Shown here piece by piece: positions 37,865 through 64,000 of a stretch of DNA of 64,000 nucleotides (positions are counted from its first letter, which is position 1; the number at the start of each line of letters is the position of its first letter). The stretch covers positions 1,054,001-1,118,000 of the forward strand of contig NC_085073.1 of assembly GCF_963662255.1 (NCBI RefSeq), written 5' to 3'. Under the pieces are notes generated by a model, which saw nothing but the letters and a program-made list of their open reading frames with translations, ran no database searches and was not told the DNA's origin. The DNA comes from Cinclus cinclus. Lineage: Eukaryota; Chordata; Aves; Passeriformes; Cinclidae. The translations under genes and the position numbers were made by a program.

Positions 37865-37985
37865 TCTAGCTCGATTAGGAATTAATTCCAGGAAGTCCTA
37901 TGCTTCGGGTTACACAGACAGTCATACTAGATGGTCATAAGGGTCCCTTCTGGCTTTATAATATATGCACATGCTTTCCGGCTTA
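37865..37985 (+). repeat. Old CR1-like LINE 3' end fragment
   Basis: It contains 'aggaagtcctatgcttcggg', then 'actagatggtcataagggtc' and 'ccttctggctttataata'. This is the expected order for the 3' end of an old CR1-like LINE. It stands about 700 bases from, and in opposite orientation to, the fragment at 37.0 kb. Confidence 0.55.
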
Positions 37986-40119
37986 GTCGTATTGCCAAGG
38001 GTCTTTCCAGCTCAATAATTTCTAAGAGCTATATGAAAGGATCCTAATGATACTTCAATAAAACTCAGCAGTCTAACCTGTTTTCAGTTCATGTTAGCAG
38101 ACATGTACACCTGTCACAAAAGGGACTCTCCATACCGCAGATGCTCCCACAAAGCAGAATGCATCAAACCTTGCCATTTGTGATTTCCTGCTGTCCACAC
38201 AATATTAACAGAGCACAAACAAGTAGAGGCCTCATTTTCCAACAATGCAAACCAGTCTTTCTTTGGGAATTTCAGAATTCAGTTTATAGCTTCTAGCTCC
38301 AGTTTTACCCATGTTGTTAACCAGATTATGATTGGGATTATCTGTTTACAGTACCTGAACATCAAAGTATTGACAGAAATTTGCATATACTTACATATAT
38401 ATCTCTACATATGCAAGCATACACATACACAGAGTCAAATTTTTTGTTACTAATCCAAGAAGGATAGTGAATATTACAGTCTCACTATGTCTAAAACTGC
38501 ATATTTCATTTTGGTGCCCACCTTGATTTACTAATTTAATCCCATACTTAAAACAAAACACTGAGACTGTTACACTTCATTCCAGAAAGGAGTCTTTCAA
38601 AGCCAGATTTCCCAGAAAAGAGCTCAATGCATGTCAATTTTGACTTGTACCTGCTGGGGATGAAATGAGAACTTCTCAATATATAGAAAAAATTCTCCAC
38701 TGTGTTCGTCTGTACACATCCCAAAGACCCCCATCCACACTGCATCTGTCTTGGCAAAGGCCAAGATTTCAGAGCTCAGTCAAGAATAATAAACTATTTG
38801 TACTCCCTCCAAGTCCAGTGCTGACCTTGTACTAACTCAGCCTTCAAAACTGGATAATTGAAAGGTAATTTATCATTTTATCCAATAACTTTTAAAACTA
38901 GCAGATATTTGTGAGTTTACACAGTCTTTACTGCAGTCCTGCTGCTTCTACTTGCAGAAACTTTCCAAGCTTCTCCTACTTGCAGATTTCTTCCTAATGA
39001 TTAGAGATGAGATGAGACAGAAAGCCATCTCAATACATAAATACACAAGCAGCTCTTCAATACTAATTGGAAAAAAGAAAATCCATGAAGAATATTGATT
39101 TTCAGTTAGGCCACATGTCCCTTTATGTACATAATACGTGCACATTGTTCCAGGAGTCAGAGCTGCCCATGAAAACTGACCTGAAATTGTATGTCCTTCT
39201 GTTCTGCCCAAAGAAGAACTGAAAATCAGTTCTGTACATACTGTACAGTGTGTTCATGGCATTCATGCAATTTGACTGTTAATTCCTGAGAGCTTTTTCT
39301 TCATGCTATTATTTTCAGTGTTAATACAGATAGTTTCCATATTTGAAAAATAAAGGGAATTTTTTCCACAATACTTTTCCATTATTTTTTTTCTATTATT
39401 TTTTTTCTCAGGACTGTGACCTTCCAAAGTCAGAGACATTACTTTTCACATGACGTATTTTATTTCTTTATCTCCATGTGCCTACCTCATGGGTCAAATA
39501 CTAATCTCACATTTTGACAAGGCCTTTCCCTAAAGCTTCTTCTTTGATGCCATCTTTGGCATATGTCCATAAACTGACAAAGTTACATTAGGTTTGCTTC
39601 ATCTGCACCAGACAGCACATAGGCACATACTTCCATCTGGAAAATCCACCCCCAAAAAAGATTATGTGGAAGAGGTCCCAGAGGCTTAAACAATAATGGG
39701 CTTACAATACTTGCTAAAAGATTGCATTAATAGCATGGCATCTGCACAAAGTGAAAGCTGTTTGTTCTCCCCTTGATATCCCTTTTTCTTGTCTTCTAAG
39801 ACAAGAAGAGACAGCAACCTGCTGAATAATTTTCTAAGAGACAGGGATCAAGCTGAATAACAGGGCTGCTGGGGAAAGGGCATCCCCAGTTCCATAGCAC
39901 CCAAAGAAGGCAACAGCACAGACTCAGAAATCAGACCATAAGACAACGGCAAGTGATGAGCAGGTCTGAGATGCGGGTCCCAAGGGAGGCTGCCCACGGC
40001 TATTAAGGCCCAAAAGTCCACTTGGGGTGCACCTGCAATCTAATCCACCCCTCCTCCTCTCCCTGCCATGCAGACTTCTGTGTGGTACCACAAGCTTGGA
40101 TGAAGGGTCTCTGAAGATT

Positions 40120-40370
40120 CCCAGTCAAACCCCTCTGCTCAGAGCAGAAGCAACTTGTGCAGGCTGCTCAGGACTTGGTCTGACTGGATTTTGAACATCT
40201 CCAAGGATGCAGGTTCCACACACTGCTCCAGCACTCAATCACCCCCACTGTAAAAATGCTTTTCTTTGTTTAAAAATAATTTCTTGTCTTTCGATGTGTG
40301 CCCATTGCCTATTGTCTTTTCACCAAATACCACTGAGACAACTCTCAAGGCTCCCTTGAATCTTTAAGTT
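40120..40370 (-). mobile_element. CR1 LINE fragment, antisense, upstream of LONP1
   Basis: The plus strand carries reverse-complement CR1 3' sequence: 'gcaggctgctcaggacttgg', 'gattttgaacatctccaagg', then 'gtgtgcccattgcctattgt'. It is about 250 bases, truncated and diverged. It shares sequence in opposite orientation with the plus-strand copy that follows. Confidence 0.75.
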
Positions 40371-40384
40371 TAATTTAATCTTTC

Positions 40385-41008
40385 AACAGGATGGAAAGAT
40401 GGGCTGACAGGAACATGATCAAGTTGAGCAAAAAGAAATGGAGCGTCCTGCGCCTGGGAGGAATAACCAGGACCCATGGGGGGGCAACCTGCTGAAGAGC
40501 AGCTCTGTGGAGGAGGACCTGAAGGCTCTGCCGGACCCTGCCTGTCCTGGCCTGGTGAGGTTCAGGGAGCAGCCTCCCTCAGCACTGCTGAGGCTGCGGC
40601 CGGCCAACCGCGCCCAGATCTGGGCTCCCCGCTACGAGTGCCACGGACACACCATAGAGAGTTCAGCGAAGAACTGCAGACATGATGGAGGGACTAGGCA
40701 TCTCCCCTGAGGAAAGGCTAGGGGAGCAGGCACTGCTGCCTGCTGAAGGGAAGTCTCGGGGGTATCATAAATGAAGAGCAATACCTACCTAGGGGAGGTG
40801 TGAAGACAGAGCCAGGTTCTTCTCAGTAGTGCCTGGTGACAGGACAAGAGGCAATAGGCACAAAAAGAAACAAGGGAGGCTCCCTCGAAATATCAGGAAA
40901 TAGTTTTTACAGAGAGGCTGCCGGAGCAGTGGCACAGGGAGATTAGAGAGATTACGGAGTCTCCATCCTTGGAGATATTCGGGAGCTGTCTGGGCAACTG
41001 ACTACAGG
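40385..41008 (+). mobile_element. CR1 LINE fragment, sense, abutting the LONP1 CpG island
   Basis: It starts 'caggatggaaagatgggctg', which translates as RMERWADRNMIKLSKKK and matches the C-terminal region of CR1 ORF2 (usually DRWADRNLMKF...). It continues through 'gaagagcagctctgtggagg' into the 3' non-coding region ('ctgccggagcagtggcacag', 'ccatccttggagatattcgg') and stops near 41005. It ends only about 220 bases before the LONP1 start codon. Part of it is unusually GC-rich compared with the other CR1 copies here. Confidence 0.8.
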
Positions 41009-41225
41009 GAACCGAGGAGGAAAAGAAAGGCTGGGCAGGGGCCACAGCCACACTCATGGACCGGCCGCTACCCATTCGCCGGCACCCGCCCGACCAGGAC
41101 CGTGAGCGGGATCGGGACTCGAACCCGCGCTCATGGGCGGGGTCGGACGTGCACGCCGCCACGCGACCCCGCGCGGGCGGGGCCGGCGCTGCCGGGAGGG
41201 CGGAAGTGTGGAGCTCGCTGGCAGC

Positions 41226-60299
<19,074 letters not shown>

Positions 60300-60445
60300 C
60301 ACGCTGTCATCCCTGATGGCTGGAAGGTGTTCTGTCCCTAAGCACTCAGCCCCTGCCTAGAGATGGGTGACTGAGTGCCATCCTGAAGTGGGACATAAAG
60401 CTATTGCTGCTGCGCAGCTGCCAAAATGAATTATGGCTCTGTTAG

Positions 60446-60451
60446 AATAAA
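60446..60451 (+). terminator. LONP1 polyadenylation signal (AATAAA)
   Basis: The first AATAAA lies 147 bases after the LONP1 stop. A second AATAAA at 60488-60493 offers an alternative site. Both give a 3' UTR under 220 bases. Confidence 0.7.
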
Positions 60452-60514
60452 GTATTTCTCAGTCTTTAACACTGAATTATGATCGACAATAAAGGATTTC
60501 CAATTTTGCCAAAG

Positions 60515-61630
60515 GAACGGTCATATTATCAGCCACCAGCAGTGGGGCTAGTCTGGTCTCTTCCCACTGAAGATGTTTCAGTTGTTCCACTGTAAATTTC
60601 TGTATGGCTTGTGGAAAAGGACTGAACAGTACACTCAGAGCTAGGCTGATGTACAGCTGTTACTCCTGATGTGGTAGAAGGCAAGTAGCTCTCAGAATCT
60701 GCCTCTGCTTAGAAGCCTGGGCTAGACTGAAAGGACACTGAAATCCTAAGATAGTTCAGCACAGCTTGTACATTCAGCTGATAAAGAAGCATGGTTCTCC
60801 AGATTCAGTCACAAGGTCAATACCACCAGAAAGAACTCCAGGTTTAAAGAGAGCAGACCAGAGCCAAAGAGGAAGATGCTCGGTATCGCCAATCAGCAGC
60901 ACTGCTGCACCAGAGATGGCCTGTGCCTTTGCAACAGCTGTATCATATTCTGGGAGTGAGAAAAGGTATTGAGTTTTTTGACATGGCTGTTGTACATCAC
61001 TAAACACAGACTTGGGGGCTGGAGAATTTGAATAATTCATCTTCCAGTCAACATTAAGAAAAAGGAATTTAAAGAGGGGAAGAGTAATAGTATGAAGTCT
61101 AATTGAAAAGTATTGTCTTGGCCAAAAAAGCTCATCTCACAGCAAGGGATCCCCTTAGAAGAAAATAAAGAATCCGGCTACCACAGTCCAGGGAGCTCTT
61201 ATTGACTCCAGGTGTCTTTCATGACTTTGTAACACACTGCAGAAAATGGGCCTGAATAGAGGGTACAAAGGGAGAAACAGGAGCAGGCTAAGCTGCATTA
61301 GAAATGGGCGAATGTGCCCTGGGGAAGAAATGCAACGTAGTTACTGTTTTCTACAGCCATTTTTGCCCACCTGACATCCCTCCTACCTCCATCGAGGCTA
61401 AAGACAGACTGGGAGGTGAAAGGCATTATTTAAGGTATTTCCATGTCCTGAGGCCGCACATAATTACAAAGTATTTGTTTCTAGAGTAAGTCACAGCAGC
61501 ACCAGTATAAGCATCTCCAGCTACAATAAACCACTGACCCAAAATCTCGATGGCTGAAGTTCAGGACCTTGTCAGCATCTGGCAGCAGCACACACTGAAG
61601 TAAGTGTACCAAGAACACTCAATACCCTGG
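60515..61630. other. Spacer between convergent LONP1 and RPL36 3' ends
   Basis: About 1.1 kb separates the two polyadenylation signals. No known gene was recognised. It contains an 88-codon minus-strand frame (61040-60774) discussed under findings and an isolated AATAAA on the plus strand near 61.16 kb. Confidence 0.5.
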
Positions 61631-61646
61631 TTTTGGGAGAAAGGAC

Positions 61647-61652
61647 TTTATT
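61647..61652 (-). terminator. RPL36 polyadenylation signal (AATAAA on the minus strand)
   Basis: TTTATT on the plus strand is AATAAA in the sense of RPL36, about 20 bases after the stop codon. This short 3' UTR is typical of ribosomal protein genes. Confidence 0.8.
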
Positions 61653-61671
61653 GTGTTGCAGCCTGTAGAAC

Positions 61672-63276
<1,605 letters not shown>

Positions 63277-63629
63277 GGCTACGACGCCCGGGCCCGATGG
63301 ACGCGGATGGAAACAAACCCGACGGGCCTCACCTACACCGCACGGATGGCGCCGCGCCGGAAGGAGCGAGCGCGCGCGGGATACCGGGAGGGGGCCATTT
63401 CCGGCGGCAGGCGGGGCCGAGGGCGCGCGAGGGAAAAGACGAGGGAGATGGCGGCCCCTAGCGGCACGGCCGGTGCGCTATAGGGTCTGGGGGATCGCCC
63501 CGCGGTGTGTGGGTGTGGGGGGACAGCGGGGATGAGGCGGGAATCACTCCGCAGCGGGGGGTCCGGCAGAACTGCTGGTTCCCCTCAGCTGCGGCCGGGG
63601 TGCTCGGAGTGCCGGCCCCACAGGAGCAC

Positions 63630-64000
63630 ACAGCCTCGCACTTACAGACTTTTTCTCCATAAATTATAACTTTGGTATCGCTTGACCTGGGTCTTACTAG
63701 GTTTGACAGACGAGCCTAAAGGAACAGATTAAACGATTTTGTTGGAATAAAAGGTACTTGATTTTCTTACCTCTGAAAAAGACCTGAGGTGAACATGTGC
63801 AACTTAACTGTTTTCTGCTTTCAAAGACAATTCTATTTAATTTTTTGGAATGGAAAATACTTACTTGAAATTGAAAATCTTGGATTTTGAAAAACAAATT
63901 ACAGAATTTTACATCCTGCTATAGAACTCATCTTTGCATGGCTGGCTCCTATCATCCCAAGGCAGTGGTCCCAGTTCACCCACTCAGAGCTGCTGCATGC
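63630..64000. other. Flank beyond the RPL36 CpG island, no gene recognised
   Basis: AT-rich sequence with a 66-codon minus-strand frame that resembles nothing I know. No coding exon, repeat or RNA gene was recognised before the window ends. Confidence 0.5.

Larger units (their letters stand above)
35160..40080. other. Spacer between SLC1A6 and LONP1, no gene recognised
   Basis: AT-leaning sequence without a recognisable coding exon. It contains two very old CR1-like fragments (36990-37190 and 37865-37985, listed separately) and AT-rich low-complexity pieces near 39.36-39.41 kb. No RNA gene was recognised. Confidence 0.55.

Noticed and set aside
41100..41180. A tRNA gene on the minus strand upstream of LONP1
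   Set aside because: Only a B-box-like T-arm is present. There is no A box, no matching acceptor stem at the right distance and no T-run terminator.

Overview
The window is vertebrate nuclear DNA, almost certainly from a bird and plausibly a songbird. It has compact genes with GT-AG introns, several decayed CR1 LINEs (the dominant avian retroelement), a solo ERV-type LTR of a kind I associate with passerine genomes, and CpG-island promoters. Three protein-coding genes can be read exon by exon. No bacterial, phage or CRISPR-type content is present.

Layout. 1-24.4 kb is intergenic: a possible old LTR and a small GC-rich patch near the left edge, two decayed CR1 copies on the plus strand (about 5.97-8.17 kb and 21.05-22.54 kb), one antisense CR1 (17.22-17.79 kb), a short CR1 tail (13.3 kb), and otherwise no recognisable gene. 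24.4-35.15 kb is SLC1A6 (excitatory amino acid transporter 4) on the plus strand. It has nine coding exons that join in phase into a 567-residue protein, with a solo LTR in intron 6. 35.15-40.1 kb is a gene-free spacer with two very old CR1-like fragments. 40.12-41.0 kb holds two CR1 fragments in opposite orientation, directly against the CpG island of LONP1.

41.2-60.5 kb is LONP1 (mitochondrial Lon protease) on the plus strand. It has 18 coding exons that join in phase into a 935-residue protein with Walker A, Walker B, sensor residues and the Ser-Lys catalytic dyad intact. Its introns carry a nested CR1 (intron 7) and an antisense CR1 (intron 10). RPL36 (large-subunit ribosomal protein eL36) follows on the minus strand at 63.3-61.65 kb, with three coding exons, 105 residues and its own CpG island. 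LONP1 and RPL36 are tail to tail about 1.1 kb apart, as I recall them on human chromosome 19p13.3. SLC1A6 is also on human 19p, but far away.

The three genes do not form a pathway: one is a neuronal/glial glutamate transporter, one a matrix AAA+ protease and one a housekeeping ribosomal protein. I found no convincing previously undescribed system. The most interesting points are the EAAT1-like character of the second half of this EAAT4 gene, the inverted CR1 pair against the LONP1 promoter, the nested CR1 in LONP1 intron 7, and an unexplained minus-strand reading frame between LONP1 and RPL36. Family assignments rest on remembered human protein sequences and CR1 consensus features, not on a database search.
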